Assembly (NCBI GenBank): GCA_035276085.1
Contig: DATELY010000028.1
Coordinates: 1-59,166 of the forward strand
From: DATELY01 sp035276085
GTDB taxonomy: Bacteria; Pseudomonadota; Gammaproteobacteria; Steroidobacterales; Steroidobacteraceae
Reading direction: 5' to 3'
DNA length: 59,166 bases
Each line of letters opens with the position of its first letter. The stretch's first letter is position 1. Below the pieces are notes generated by a model. That model did not search any database. It was not told the DNA's origin and saw nothing but the letters and a program-made list of their open reading frames with translations. The position numbers and the translations under genes are program-made. Shown piece by piece: positions 34,060-44,716 of the stretch.

Positions 34060-35979
34060 TTGAACGATCTCGCTAAGAACATCGTCCTTTGGATCGTGAT
34101 CGCAGTCGTCGTTGCCACCGTAGTGAGCAACTTCAGCGCGCGGACGGGCGGTGTGCAAGAAATTGCGTATTCCACGTTCCTCGAACAGGTGAAGGACGGC
34201 GGCATCGAGGAGGTTACTTTCAAGGGCGATCAGCTGATCGGCGTGCGCTCGGATGGCGAGGCGTTCAAGGCATACAACCCCGAGACGGATTACTCCGCCC
34301 TGATCGGCACGCTGCAGAAGTACGGCGTGAAAATCAGCGCTGCTGCGCCGGAACGGCAGTCGTTCCTGATGCAACTGTTCATTTCCTCCTTCCCCATCCT
34401 GCTGTTGATTGGCGTCTGGGTCTATTTCATGCGCCAGATGCAAGGAGGCGCGGGTGGCAGGGGAGCTATGTCGTTCGGCAAGAGTCGAGCCCGGCTTTTG
34501 GGAGAAGACCAGGTCCAGGTCACTTTCGCTGACGTCGCGGGTGTCGACGAAGCAAAGGAAGAGGTTGTCGAGATCGTCGACTTCCTGAAAGACCCCGGTA
34601 AGTTCCAGCGTCTCGGCGGCAAGATTCCCCGTGGCGTGTTGATGGTGGGCCCTCCGGGAACGGGTAAGACCCTGCTGGCCCGAGCCATTGCCGGCGAAGC
34701 CAAGGTGCCGTTCTTCACGATCTCCGGTTCCGACTTCGTCGAGATGTTCGTCGGCGTAGGCGCCTCGCGCGTCCGCGACATGTTCGATCAGGCGAAGAAA
34801 CACGCTCCCTGCATCATCTTCATCGACGAAATCGATGCGGTCGGTCGTCACCGTGGCGCGGGCCTCGGTGGTGGTCACGACGAGCGCGAACAGACCTTGA
34901 ACCAGTTGCTCGTGGAAATGGACGGCTTCGAAGGCACCGAAGGCATCATCGTGATCGCCGCGACGAACCGCCCCGACGTGCTCGATCCGGCGCTGCTGCG
35001 CCCCGGCCGTTTCGACCGTCAGGTCGTGGTGCCGCTGCCCGACGTTCGCGGTCGCGAGCAGATTTTGAAAGTACACATGCGCAAGCTGCCATTGGCCGAG
35101 GACGTGAAGCCTCAAGTCATCGCCCGCGGCACGCCTGGCTTCTCGGGTGCCGACCTGGCCAACCTCGCGAACGAGGCAGCGCTTTTCGCCGCTCGCGCCA
35201 ACAAGCGCGTCGTGACGATGGAGGAGTTCGAGAAGGCGAAGGACAAGATCATGATGGGCGCGGAGCGTCGCTCCATGGTCATGGATGAGCAGGAAAAGCG
35301 GTTGACCGCCTATCACGAAGCGGGCCACGCGATCATTGGCTTGTCCGTGCCGGAGCACGATCCGGTTTACAAGGTAACAATCATTCCTCGCGGTCGTGCC
35401 CTGGGCGTCACGATGTTCCTGCCGGAAGGGGATCGTTACAGCACCAGCAAGCGCCGCCTGGAAAGCCGCATTGCAACACTCTTCGGTGGCCGTGTGGCCG
35501 AGGAAACGGTGTTCGGCCCGGAATCCGTGACCACAGGCGCTTCGAACGACATCGAGCGGGCGACCGAGATCGCCCGTAACATGGTCACGAAGTGGGGCCT
35601 GTCGGACCGCCTGGGTCCCCTGACCTACAGCGACGAGAACGGTGAAGTATTCCTGGGCCGTTCCGTGACGCAGCACAAGCAGGTGTCTGATGTCACGGCC
35701 CATGCGATCGACGAGGAAGTTCGTCGGCTGATCGATTCCAATTATCAGCGCGCCAAGGGCATCCTCGAGACCAACATGGACAAGTTGCACAAGATGGCCG
35801 AGGCACTGATCAAGTACGAGACCATCGACGAAACGCAGATCAAGGACATCATGGGTGGCCGCGATCCGCGTCCGCCCGCGGATTGGGATGACACGCCGAC
35901 GGCCCCCGTCGGGGGTGGTCGCAGCCGCGAGCGGGATACGCCCGAGACGCCGATCGGCAAGCCTGCCAGCCAGCACTGA
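34060..35979 (+). CDS. ftsH: ATP-dependent zinc metalloprotease FtsH
   Basis: This inner-membrane AAA+ protease degrades LpxC, sigma-32 and unassembled membrane proteins. The start is TTG 34060, with GAGGA at 34047-34051, giving 639 residues. There are two membrane segments (about 6-23 and 104-124). Walker A GPPGTGKT is at about 197, with Walker B IIFIDEIDA. The zinc motif HEAGH is at 419-423. A rho-independent terminator follows at once. Confidence 0.97.
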   Translation: MNDLAKNIVLWIVIAVVVATVVSNFSARTGGVQEIAYSTFLEQVKDGGIEEVTFKGDQLIGVRSDGEAFKAYNPETDYSALIGTLQKYGVKISAAAPERQSFLMQLFISSFPILLLIGVWVYFMRQMQGGAGGRGAMSFGKSRARLLGEDQVQVTFADVAGVDEAKEEVVEIVDFLKDPGKFQRLGGKIPRGVLMVGPPGTGKTLLARAIAGEAKVPFFTISGSDFVEMFVGVGASRVRDMFDQAKKHAPCIIFIDEIDAVGRHRGAGLGGGHDEREQTLNQLLVEMDGFEGTEGIIVIAATNRPDVLDPALLRPGRFDRQVVVPLPDVRGREQILKVHMRKLPLAEDVKPQVIARGTPGFSGADLANLANEAALFAARANKRVVTMEEFEKAKDKIMMGAERRSMVMDEQEKRLTAYHEAGHAIIGLSVPEHDPVYKVTIIPRGRALGVTMFLPEGDRYSTSKRRLESRIATLFGGRVAEETVFGPESVTTGASNDIERATEIARNMVTKWGLSDRLGPLTYSDENGEVFLGRSVTQHKQVSDVTAHAIDEEVRRLIDSNYQRAKGILETNMDKLHKMAEALIKYETIDETQIKDIMGGRDPRPPADWDDTPTAPVGGGRSRERDTPETPIGKPASQH

Positions 35980-35999
35980 TCGGGCTCTCGCGAGATTAG

Positions 36000-36025
36000 A
36001 AAAGCGCCGGTCCTCCGGCGCTTTT
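36000..36025. terminator. Rho-independent terminator between ftsH and folP
   Basis: AAAAGCGCCGG (36000-36010) pairs with CCGGCGCTTTT (36015-36025) around TCCT. A-rich and T-rich flanks allow function in both directions. It separates ftsH from folP-glmM, although the three genes keep their usual order. Confidence 0.9.
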
Positions 36026-36056
36026 CGTTTGGGCACACCTGTTACGCTGCGCGCCC

Positions 36057-36914
36057 ATGCAGTTCGTCTGTTCCGACCACGCCTTGGATCTGTCCACGCC
36101 TGCTGTCATGGGCGTGCTGAACGTGACTCCCGATTCGTTTTCCGACGGTGGACGCCATACGACCTTAGCGACTGCCGTCGCGCGCGCGCGCGTGATGGTG
36201 GAGGAGGGCGCCCGCATTATCGATGTGGGCGGCGAATCGACGCGGCCCGGTGCGGCGGCAGTGACTCCACCAGAAGAAATCGAGCGCGTCGCGCCCGTCA
36301 TCCAGGCGTTGCGGTCGCAACTGGACGTGCTGGTTTCGGTCGATACGCGCCAGACGGAAGTCGCCAAAGCGGCGCTCGCGGCCGGTGCTCATATGATCAA
36401 CGATGTCTCTGCGCTCACTGCGCCCGGCATGATCGAGCTCGTGAGTCGTTCTGCCGCCGGGGTGTGCTTGATGCACATGCAAGGTGAGCCGCGCACGATG
36501 CAGCTGCTACCGAAGTACGACGACGTCGTGCGCGAGGTGAAGCAGTACCTGGCCGCCCGTATTCAGGCCTGCGAAGCCGTCGGCATCGCACGTGAGCGGA
36601 TCGTGATAGATCCTGGCATCGGCTTCGGCAAGACGCTGCAGCACAACCTCGCCTTGATCGCTCGGCTGAGCGAGCTGCAGGAGCTGGGTGTGGCCGTGCT
36701 CATCGGCGTATCGCGCAAATCGATGTTCAAGACCTTGCTCGGCCGGGAGCTCGAGGATCGATTGCCTGGAACAGTGGCGACGACCTGTGCTGCGGTGCTG
36801 GCCGGTGCGGCGATCGTTCGAACGCACGATGTGGCTGCCGCGATCGATGCGATCAAGGTCGCAGTCGCGCTGCGCGATGCGGGTTACAAGGCGGCAGCGG
36901 CGCGATCAGGTTGA
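36057..36914 (+). CDS. folP: Dihydropteroate synthase
   Basis: The enzyme joins 4-aminobenzoate to the pterin diphosphate in folate synthesis and is the sulfonamide target. Diagnostic blocks in the 285 residues are MGVLNVTPDSFSDGGR, the GGESTRPGA loop, SVDTRQTEVA and DPGIGFGKT near residues 180-190. GVSRKSMF and the C-terminal RTHDV close the barrel. It is followed by glmM after 35 nt. Confidence 0.97.
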   Translation: MQFVCSDHALDLSTPAVMGVLNVTPDSFSDGGRHTTLATAVARARVMVEEGARIIDVGGESTRPGAAAVTPPEEIERVAPVIQALRSQLDVLVSVDTRQTEVAKAALAAGAHMINDVSALTAPGMIELVSRSAAGVCLMHMQGEPRTMQLLPKYDDVVREVKQYLAARIQACEAVGIARERIVIDPGIGFGKTLQHNLALIARLSELQELGVAVLIGVSRKSMFKTLLGRELEDRLPGTVATTCAAVLAGAAIVRTHDVAAAIDAIKVAVALRDAGYKAAAARSG

Positions 36915-36949
36915 GAGAAATCCAGGTTCAGTAGCGGAAGAGGTAAGTT

Positions 36950-38290
36950 GTGGGGCGCAAGTATTTCGGAACCGATGGCATTCGTGGGCACGTCGGCGAG
37001 ACACCGATGACGGTCGACTTTGCGTTGCGCCTGGCGAGCGCGGCAGCACGAGTGCTCGCGTCGCAGGGTGGCACCGTACTGGTCGGCAAAGACACGCGCT
37101 TGTCCGGTTACATGTTCGAGTCTGCTCTGGAAGCCGGATTCGTCGCGGCCGGCGTCGACGTCATGTTGATCGGCCCGTTGCCCACGCCCGGTATCGCCTA
37201 CATGACACATCGCTTCAATTGCGATTTCGGCGTCGTGATCAGCGCTTCGCACAATCTGTACGAAGACAATGGAATCAAATTCTTCGATCGCTCCGGCGGC
37301 AAGCTGTCGGACGACATCGAAACCCAGATCGAAGCGCAGCTGGATGCCGGGGCCGTGACGCGCGGCTCTCGTGAGCTCGGTCGCGCCACTCGGGTGGATA
37401 AATCTCGCTCGCACTACCAGCGCTTCTGCGCCGAGACCGTTCAGGGTCTCGACCTGACCGGCTTCAAAGTCGTGATCGACTGCGCGAACGGTGCCGGGTA
37501 CAAGGTCGCCCCGCGCATCCTGGCCGATCTGGGCGCCGAGATCGTACCGATTGGTTGTTCGCCGAACGGCCGCAACATCAATCTGAACTGCGGCTCCACC
37601 TCGCCCGAGCTGCTGCAATTGACCGTGCCGGGCGTCCGCGCTCAGGTCGGAATCGCACTCGATGGCGATGGTGATCGTCTGGTCATGGTCGATCACCTGG
37701 GTCGGATCGTCGACGGCGACCAGCTCCTCTACATCATCGCCCGCGCGCGCCATGCAGAGGGAAGCTTGAAGGGACCGGTCGTGGGTACCGTCATGAGCAA
37801 CCTCGGCCTCGAACATGCGCTGACCCGCGAGGGGATCGCGTTCCGGCGCGCCAAGGTGGGCGACCGCTATGTGCTCGAGCTGTTGAAGGAAACCGGCGGC
37901 GTGCTCGGAGGGGAAACCTCCGGCCACCTGCTTTGCCTGGATCGCACGACGACGGGCGATGCCATCATCAGCGCACTGCAGGTGCTCGCGATCATGAAGC
38001 GCACGGGCCAAAGCTTGGCGGAGCTCGCAGCACCGATGCCCAAGTATCCCCAGGTGCTTGAAAACGTACGTACCCGGCAGCGCATCGATTTGAACGCTTC
38101 TGCCGTCATTCGGGATGCCGTGTCGGCGGCCGAGCGCAAGCTGGGCGATGGCGGCAGGATCGTCCTGCGGCCTTCGGGTACCGAGCCCGTGATTCGGGTG
38201 ATGGTGGAAGGACGGGACGAGAAGCTGGTGAAGGAGCTCGCCAAGCAGCTGGCCAACTCGGTTGCGAGTGCGGCAGAAGCAAGCGGTTAG
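36950..38290 (+). CDS. glmM: Phosphoglucosamine mutase
   Basis: GlmM converts glucosamine-6-phosphate to glucosamine-1-phosphate for UDP-GlcNAc. GTG start at 36950 with GGAAGAGG just upstream; 446 residues. The phospho-serine is Ser100 in VISASHNLYEDNGIKFF. The metal loop DGDGDR and the sugar loop GGETSGH are present, and the phosphate-binding RPSGTEPVIRVM lies near the end. Confidence 0.97.
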   Translation: MGRKYFGTDGIRGHVGETPMTVDFALRLASAAARVLASQGGTVLVGKDTRLSGYMFESALEAGFVAAGVDVMLIGPLPTPGIAYMTHRFNCDFGVVISASHNLYEDNGIKFFDRSGGKLSDDIETQIEAQLDAGAVTRGSRELGRATRVDKSRSHYQRFCAETVQGLDLTGFKVVIDCANGAGYKVAPRILADLGAEIVPIGCSPNGRNINLNCGSTSPELLQLTVPGVRAQVGIALDGDGDRLVMVDHLGRIVDGDQLLYIIARARHAEGSLKGPVVGTVMSNLGLEHALTREGIAFRRAKVGDRYVLELLKETGGVLGGETSGHLLCLDRTTTGDAIISALQVLAIMKRTGQSLAELAAPMPKYPQVLENVRTRQRIDLNASAVIRDAVSAAERKLGDGGRIVLRPSGTEPVIRVMVEGRDEKLVKELAKQLANSVASAAEASG

Positions 38291-38360
38291 CGGTTGGTCA
38301 GATCGCGGATTCGAGCTCTTTCGGGCTCTGAACCAACCGCCAACCGCTAACCGCCAACCG
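38283..38360. repeat. Intergenic stem-loop of tandem heptamers (copy 2)
   Basis: GCGGTTAGCGGTTGG (38283-38297) pairs with CCAACCGCTAACCGC (38340-38354), a 15-bp stem with a 42-nt loop. The right side extends as four tandem heptamers of the form C(C/T)AACCG between 38333 and 38360. It overlaps the glmM stop and may serve as its terminator. Confidence 0.7.
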
Positions 38361-38493
38361 CTTCCCCGCCGTTTGCTTTCCCTCAACCCCGCCATTAAGC
38401 TGCGCGGCCTTCGGCGCGGACCCATGTCCGCACCGCATGCCCCTACCTGGGATTTCCCGTAGTTTCTGTTTGCAGCCCCCCGGGGGAGTCACG

Positions 38494-39252
38494 ATGCGAC
38501 GGCCGCTAGTAGCCGGGAACTGGAAGATGCACGGCTCGCGGAGCGAGAACGCGCAACTGATCGAGGGAATGCTGCTTGGCTTGCCGGGGCATTCGGTGCC
38601 GGAGGTGGTGGTGTGTCCGCCATTTCCGTATCTGTGGGAGATCGGACGGCAACTGAAGGCATCCGATATCGCCCTTGGGGCGCAGTCGGTGTGTGCCGAA
38701 CCCATCGGGGCGTTTACCGGCGAGGTCTCCGCGGCGATGTTGAAGGATGTCGGCTGCCGCTTCGTGATCGTCGGTCACTCGGAGCGCCGGGCCTTGTATC
38801 GCGAAGACGACGCATTGGTGGCGCGAAAATTCCTGGCGGCGCAGAGCCACGGGATGCAGCCGATCCTCTGTGTCGGTGAAACGCTGGACGAGCGTGAACA
38901 CGGCCATACGATTACCGTCGTGACACGGCAGTTGAATGCAGTACTCGAAGTGGCCGGTATCGCAGCGATGCAGCACGCGGTGGTGGCCTACGAACCGGTG
39001 TGGGCGATCGGCACGGGCAAAAATGCGACGCCCGAGCAGGCTCAGGAAGTCCATGCAGAGATTCGCCGCGTCATCGCGGCGCACGACAAGGCAGTCGCAG
39101 GAGCGTTGCGCATCCTGTATGGCGGCAGCGTGAAGGCGAGCAACGCGCAGCAGATTTTTTCGATGGCCGATGTCGACGGTGGTCTGATCGGCGGCGCATC
39201 GTTGAAGGCGGACGAGTTCTTGAAGATCTGCGCAGCGGCGCAGATTCACTGA
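38494..39252 (+). CDS. tpiA: Triosephosphate isomerase
   Basis: The glycolytic enzyme interconverts DHAP and glyceraldehyde-3-phosphate. ATG 38494 with GGGGGAG upstream; 252 residues. Lys11 is in AGNWKMHG, His in IVGHSERR, and the catalytic Glu in VAYEPVWAIGTG; the phosphate loop YGGSVKASNA is near the end. It heads tpiA-secG-tRNA-Leu-nuo. Confidence 0.97.
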   Translation: MRRPLVAGNWKMHGSRSENAQLIEGMLLGLPGHSVPEVVVCPPFPYLWEIGRQLKASDIALGAQSVCAEPIGAFTGEVSAAMLKDVGCRFVIVGHSERRALYREDDALVARKFLAAQSHGMQPILCVGETLDEREHGHTITVVTRQLNAVLEVAGIAAMQHAVVAYEPVWAIGTGKNATPEQAQEVHAEIRRVIAAHDKAVAGALRILYGGSVKASNAQQIFSMADVDGGLIGGASLKADEFLKICAAAQIH

Positions 39253-39260
39253 AGGCACGT

Positions 39261-39671
39261 ATGAATTGGTTGCACACAGCCACGTTGATCGCTCACGTCC
39301 TGCTGGCGGTCGGCATCGTGGGCCTCGTGCTACTGCAACGAGGCAAGGGCGCCGATGCAGGCGCGGGATTTGGCGCGGGCGCATCCGGCACCGTATTCGG
39401 TGCGCGCGGCTCGGCTTCGTTTCTCTCGCGCACGACGGCGACGCTGGCAGCGCTGTTTTTCGTGACCAGTCTTGCGCTGGCCTACATGGGCGGCCGCTCA
39501 GCACCTGCATCGCAAAGCGTGATCGATCGCGTGAATTTGCCTGCTGATGCGATTCCAGCGCCGGCTCCTCGGCCTGCGCCTGCGCCACCGCTTGAAAGAA
39601 ACGACGCGCCGGCGCAGAGTTCGCCGCCCGCGCCCAGCGGTGGCGAAACGCAACCCTCGCCCGCACCTTGA
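39261..39671 (+). CDS. secG: Preprotein translocase subunit SecG
   Basis: SecG assists SecYE in export. The 136-residue form from ATG 39261 has two membrane helices (about 5-22 and 55-75) separated by the glycine-rich loop DAGAGFGAGASGTVFGARG, the family hallmark. The Pro/Ala-rich tail after residue 95 is longer than in E. coli but common in this group. It lies between tpiA and tRNA-Leu. Confidence 0.95.
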   Translation: MNWLHTATLIAHVLLAVGIVGLVLLQRGKGADAGAGFGAGASGTVFGARGSASFLSRTTATLAALFFVTSLALAYMGGRSAPASQSVIDRVNLPADAIPAPAPRPAPAPPLERNDAPAQSSPPAPSGGETQPSPAP

Positions 39672-39697
39672 GTGCAGGGCACGCGAACCACGAACAT

Positions 39698-39782
39698 GCG
39701 GATGTGGTGGAACTGGTAGACACGCTACTTTGAGGGGGTAGTGGGGTAACCCGTGTCGGTTCGAGTCCGACCATCCGCACCA
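39698..39782 (+). tRNA. tRNA-Leu (anticodon GAG)
   Basis: 85 nt. The acceptor stem GCGGATG pairs with CATCCGC, discriminator A and encoded CCA. Anticodon stem CTACT/GGTAG with loop TTGAGGG gives anticodon GAG. A long variable arm (type II) is present, and the T-arm reads GTCGG-TTCGAGT-CCGAC. Confidence 0.97.
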
Positions 39783-39989
39783 ACTTTCTTGCTGCGTCAT
39801 TCGCGCAGCATTCCGGCTCGCAGCAGACCTGCGGAAACTTCGGCTTGTCGGGGTCTGCGCGCGCATTCGTCTCATTCACGAGCACGAGCTTTCCGCGACG
39901 ATGAAATGTTCGCTCAGCTGGCTTGTCATAGCTGTGCAAACTGCGATCCCGCCGCGAGCGCTGCGCGTAAATCCATTGCTCGCCGAGGG

Positions 39990-40017
39990 TTACGACTGAA
40001 ACACCTCCTGCTACAAT
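39990..40017 (+). promoter_or_regulatory. Candidate sigma-70 promoter of the nuo operon
   Basis: TACAAT at 40012-40017 matches the -10 consensus in five of six positions; a weak -35, TTACGA, is 16 nt upstream at 39990-39995. A start near 40024 would leave a leader of about 34 nt before nuoA. The rest of 39783-40057 shows only a small GCTGCG/CGCAGC hairpin after the tRNA. Confidence 0.5.
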
Positions 40018-40057
40018 CCGCGCCCGCTCAGTCCGGGTTGCGTATCACTCTCGCGCG

Positions 40058-40414
40058 ATGTTGCAAAACTATGTTCCGATCCTGATTTTCCTCGGCGTGG
40101 CGGGCGGCCTGGGACTGTTGCTCGTGGGTCTGGGTTTCGTGTTGGGTCCACGTCGTCCCGATGCGGAAAAGTTGTCGGCATACGAGTGCGGCTTCGAGGC
40201 ATTTTCCGATTCGCGCCGCAAGTTCGACGTCCGCTACTACCTCGTCGCCATCCTCTTCATCGTGTTCGATCTCGAGATTGCGTTTCTCTTCCCATGGGCC
40301 GTGGCGCTGGACGGCATCGGCCTGTTGGGTCTGGTGGCCATGGCGGCGTTCCTGCTGATCCTGATCGTGGGCTTCATTTACGAGTGGAAGAAAGGGGCGC
40401 TGGAATGGGATTGA
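40058..40414 (+). CDS. nuoA: NADH-quinone oxidoreductase subunit A
   Basis: A membrane subunit of complex I with three helices (about 5-30, 60-83, 88-110). The segment KLSAYECGFEAF with its conserved Cys-Gly and RRKFDVRYYLVAILFIVFDLE is diagnostic. The 118 residues are normal. It is the first gene of a complete 14-gene operon and overlaps nuoB by 10 nt. Confidence 0.97.
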   Translation: MLQNYVPILIFLGVAGGLGLLLVGLGFVLGPRRPDAEKLSAYECGFEAFSDSRRKFDVRYYLVAILFIVFDLEIAFLFPWAVALDGIGLLGLVAMAAFLLILIVGFIYEWKKGALEWD

Positions 40415-40908
40415 ACGCACCCACACAGCTGCCTGACGTCGAGGACAGCACCAACCGCGGGTTCGTTACGACGACGGTTGACAAGCTGGTGAACTGGGCA
40501 CGCACGGGCTCCATGTGGCCGATGACTTTCGGTCTCGCATGCTGCGCCGTGGAGATGATGCATGCCGGCGCTGCACGCTACGACCTCGACCGCTTCGGCG
40601 TGGTCTTTCGTCCAAGTCCGCGTCAGTCGGATGTCATGATCGTCGCTGGCACGCTGGTCAACAAAATGGCACCGGCGCTGCGCAAGGTGTACGACCAGAT
40701 GCCCGAGCCGCGCTTCGTGATCTCGATGGGCTCCTGCGCCAACGGCGGCGGCTACTACCATTATTCCTACGCCGTGGTTCGCGGCTGTGACCGCATCGTG
40801 CCGGTCGACATCTACGTGCCCGGTTGTCCGCCCAGCGCGGAAGCACTCCTGTACGGCATCCTGCAGTTGCAGAACAAGATTCGCCGTACTCAGACGATCG
40901 CTCGCTGA
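40405..40908 (+). CDS. nuoB: NADH-quinone oxidoreductase subunit B
   Basis: The subunit holding cluster N2, next to the quinone site. ATG 40405 (MGLNAPTQL) gives 167 residues; the longer frame overlaps nuoA. The ligands are the adjacent pair in GLACCAVEMM, the Cys in MGSCANGGGYY and that in VPGCPPSAEALLYG. Confidence 0.97.
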   Translation: MGLNAPTQLPDVEDSTNRGFVTTTVDKLVNWARTGSMWPMTFGLACCAVEMMHAGAARYDLDRFGVVFRPSPRQSDVMIVAGTLVNKMAPALRKVYDQMPEPRFVISMGSCANGGGYYHYSYAVVRGCDRIVPVDIYVPGCPPSAEALLYGILQLQNKIRRTQTIAR

Positions 40909-40917
40909 GGCTGTCGC

Positions 40918-41625
40918 ATGCCCACTCGTATCGAGACGCTTGCCTCGAGGATGACTGCGCGCATTGGTGATCGCGTGCAGAAGGTGCCGTCGCTCGCGCA
41001 CGAAGTCGGATTCGAAGTTGCTCCCGAGCAGCTGATCTCGGTGTGCCGTGCACTGCGCGACGACCCTGAGCTGGCATTCGAGCAGTTGATTGATCTGTCC
41101 GGTGTCGACTATCTGGAATACGGCCGCGATGAGTGGCTCACGGCTTCAGCGACCGCCAGCGGCTTCAGCCGCGGTGTCGATCGTGGTGGACAGCGCGAAC
41201 GCAACGCACCGCCGAAGCGCTTTGCCGTCGTGTATCAGTTGCTTTCGGTCAAGCACAACTGGCGCCTGCTCCTGCGCAGTTTCTGTCCCGAGAGCGAGCC
41301 GCCGATGATCGATTCGGTCGTGGATGTCTGGGCGTCCGCGAACTGGTATGAGCGCGAGGCATTCGATCTGTACGGAATTCTCTTCAAGGGACATCCGGAT
41401 CTGCGTCGCATCCTCACAGACTACGGCTTCATCGGTCACCCGTTCCGCAAAGACTTCCCCCTCATCGGCAACGTCGAAGTGCGTTACGACGAGAGCAAGG
41501 GCCGTGTCGTATACCAGCCGGTCACCATCGAGCCGCGTGTGCTCGTGCCACGCGTGATCCGCGACGACAACCGTTATCAGCCGGCTTTGAAAGAGCCGCT
41601 GCCGAGTGCCAAGGCCAATGGCTGA
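40918..41625 (+). CDS. nuoC: NADH-quinone oxidoreductase subunit C
   Basis: A peripheral-arm subunit without clusters. C-terminal block ANWYEREAFDLYGILFKGHPDLRRIL is diagnostic. Separate from nuoD (not the fused NuoCD of E. coli). Residues about 75-100 contain an insertion rich in Ser/Gly/Arg, common in Xanthomonadales-type NuoC. It overlaps nuoD by 8 nt. Confidence 0.95.
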   Translation: MPTRIETLASRMTARIGDRVQKVPSLAHEVGFEVAPEQLISVCRALRDDPELAFEQLIDLSGVDYLEYGRDEWLTASATASGFSRGVDRGGQRERNAPPKRFAVVYQLLSVKHNWRLLLRSFCPESEPPMIDSVVDVWASANWYEREAFDLYGILFKGHPDLRRILTDYGFIGHPFRKDFPLIGNVEVRYDESKGRVVYQPVTIEPRVLVPRVIRDDNRYQPALKEPLPSAKANG

Positions 41626-42871
41626 GATCAGAAATTTCACGTTGAACTTCGGTCCGCAGCATCCGGCGGCGCACGGTGTATTGCGCCTCGTGCTGGAGAT
41701 GGACGGCGAAGTGATTCAGAAGGCCGATCCGCACATCGGCCTGCTCCATCGCGCGACGGAGAAGCTCGCCGAGTCGAAGCCGTTCAATCAGTCGATCGGC
41801 TACATGGATCGCCTCGACTACGTGTCGATGATGTGCAACGAGCATGCTTACGTCATGGCGATCGAGCGGTTGCTCGGCATCGAACCGCCGCTGCGCGCGC
41901 AGTACATCCGCACGATGTTCGACGAGATCACGCGCATCCTGAACCACTTGATGTGGCTCGGTGCACACGGTCTCGACATCGGTGCAATGGCCGTGTTCCT
42001 GTATTGCTTCCGCGAGCGCGAAGACCTGATGGACTGCTACGAAGCGGTGTCGGGTACGCGCATGCATGCGACGTACTACCGGCCGGGCGGCGTGTATCGC
42101 GACCTGCCGGATTCGATGCCGAAGTATCAACCGTCGAAGTGGCGTAGCGAGAAGGAAATCGCCAAATTGAACGAGCGCCGTTCCGGCACGCTGCTCGACT
42201 TCATCTGGGATTTCACCGAGCGCTTTCCCGCCGCAGTCGACGAATACGAATCGCTGCTCACCGACAATCGCATCTGGCGTCAGCGCACGGTGAACATCGC
42301 CGTGGTATCGCCCGAACGCGCGCTGCAGCTGGGCTTTACAGGGCCGATGTTGCGCGGCTCGGGAATCGAGTGGGACTTGCGCAAGAAGCAGCCGTACGAC
42401 GTCTACGATCAGATGGACTTCGACATCCCGGTCGGCGTCAATGGCGATTGCTACGACCGCTACCTCGTGCGCGTCGCCGAGATGCGGCAATCCAATCGCA
42501 TCGTCCGCCAATGTGTCGAATGGCTGCGCCGGAACCCGGGTCCCGTCATGATCGCGGATCACAAGGTCACGCAGCCCGCACGCGAAGAGATGAAGGGCGA
42601 CATGGAATCGCTCATTCATCACTTCAAGCTCTTCACGGAGGGCTACAACGTGCCGGAAGGCGAGACGTACGCCGCGGTCGAAGCGCCCAAGGGCGAGTTC
42701 GGCGTGTACCTCGTTTCCGATGGCGCGAACAAACCCTATCGGTTGAAGTGCCGGGCGCCGGGTTTTCCTCATCTCGCTTCGCTGGAAGAAATGGTCAAGG
42801 GTCACATGCTGGCTGACGTCGTCGCCGTCATCGGTACGCAAGACATCGTTTTCGGAGAGATCGACCGGTGA
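41618..42871 (+). CDS. nuoD: NADH-quinone oxidoreductase subunit D
   Basis: The 49-kDa subunit forming the quinone pocket with NuoB. The ATG 41618 (MAEIRNFTLNFGPQHPAAHG) fits the family; the GTG-like extension to 41606 does not. HPAAHGVLRL at the start, DRLDYVSMMCNE, and the C-terminal VVAVIGTQDIVFGEIDR are diagnostic. 417 residues. The stop overlaps the nuoE GTG. Confidence 0.97.
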   Translation: MAEIRNFTLNFGPQHPAAHGVLRLVLEMDGEVIQKADPHIGLLHRATEKLAESKPFNQSIGYMDRLDYVSMMCNEHAYVMAIERLLGIEPPLRAQYIRTMFDEITRILNHLMWLGAHGLDIGAMAVFLYCFREREDLMDCYEAVSGTRMHATYYRPGGVYRDLPDSMPKYQPSKWRSEKEIAKLNERRSGTLLDFIWDFTERFPAAVDEYESLLTDNRIWRQRTVNIAVVSPERALQLGFTGPMLRGSGIEWDLRKKQPYDVYDQMDFDIPVGVNGDCYDRYLVRVAEMRQSNRIVRQCVEWLRRNPGPVMIADHKVTQPAREEMKGDMESLIHHFKLFTEGYNVPEGETYAAVEAPKGEFGVYLVSDGANKPYRLKCRAPGFPHLASLEEMVKGHMLADVVAVIGTQDIVFGEIDR

Positions 42872-43373
42872 GCGATCCGAACCACACCGCCACGACCGGC
42901 ATGCTGTCCGCGCACGTGCGCGAAGAGATCGATCACTGGGTGGCCAAGTTTCCGCCGGGCAAGCAGCGTTCCGCTGTGATTGCCGGGTTGCGGGCCGCCC
43001 AGCATGAGAACAACGGCTATCTCACGCCTGCGTTGATGGATGCCGTCGCCGAGTATCTGCAGCTGCCGTCGATCCAGGTGTACGAAGTCGCGACGTTCTA
43101 CTCGATGTTCGAGACCAAGCCCTGCGGTCGGCATCACATCTCCGTGTGCACCAATATTTCCTGCATGTTGTGCGGCGGAGAGGAACTGCTCGCGCATGTC
43201 GAGAAGCGTCTCGGCATCAAGGTGGGCGAGAGCACGGGCGACGGTCGCTTCTATCTGAAGCGCGAAGAGGAATGCCTCGCGGCGTGCAACAACGCCCCGA
43301 TGATGATGGTGGATCACGTCTACTACGAGAATCTCACGCCCGAAAAGGTGGACGAGATTCTGGCTCGCCATAA

Positions 43374-43377
<4 letters not shown>
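42868..43377 (+). CDS. nuoE: NADH-quinone oxidoreductase subunit E
   Basis: A [2Fe-2S] subunit (cluster N1a) of the NADH module. GTG start at 42868 overlaps the nuoD stop. The ligand Cys residues lie in the HHISVCTNISCML and EEECLAACNNAPMM blocks. The 169 residues are normal and it overlaps nuoF by 4 nt. Confidence 0.95.
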
Positions 43378-44690
<1,313 letters not shown>

Positions 44691-44716
44691 GCGTCCGGCA
44701 CCTACTGAACACCACC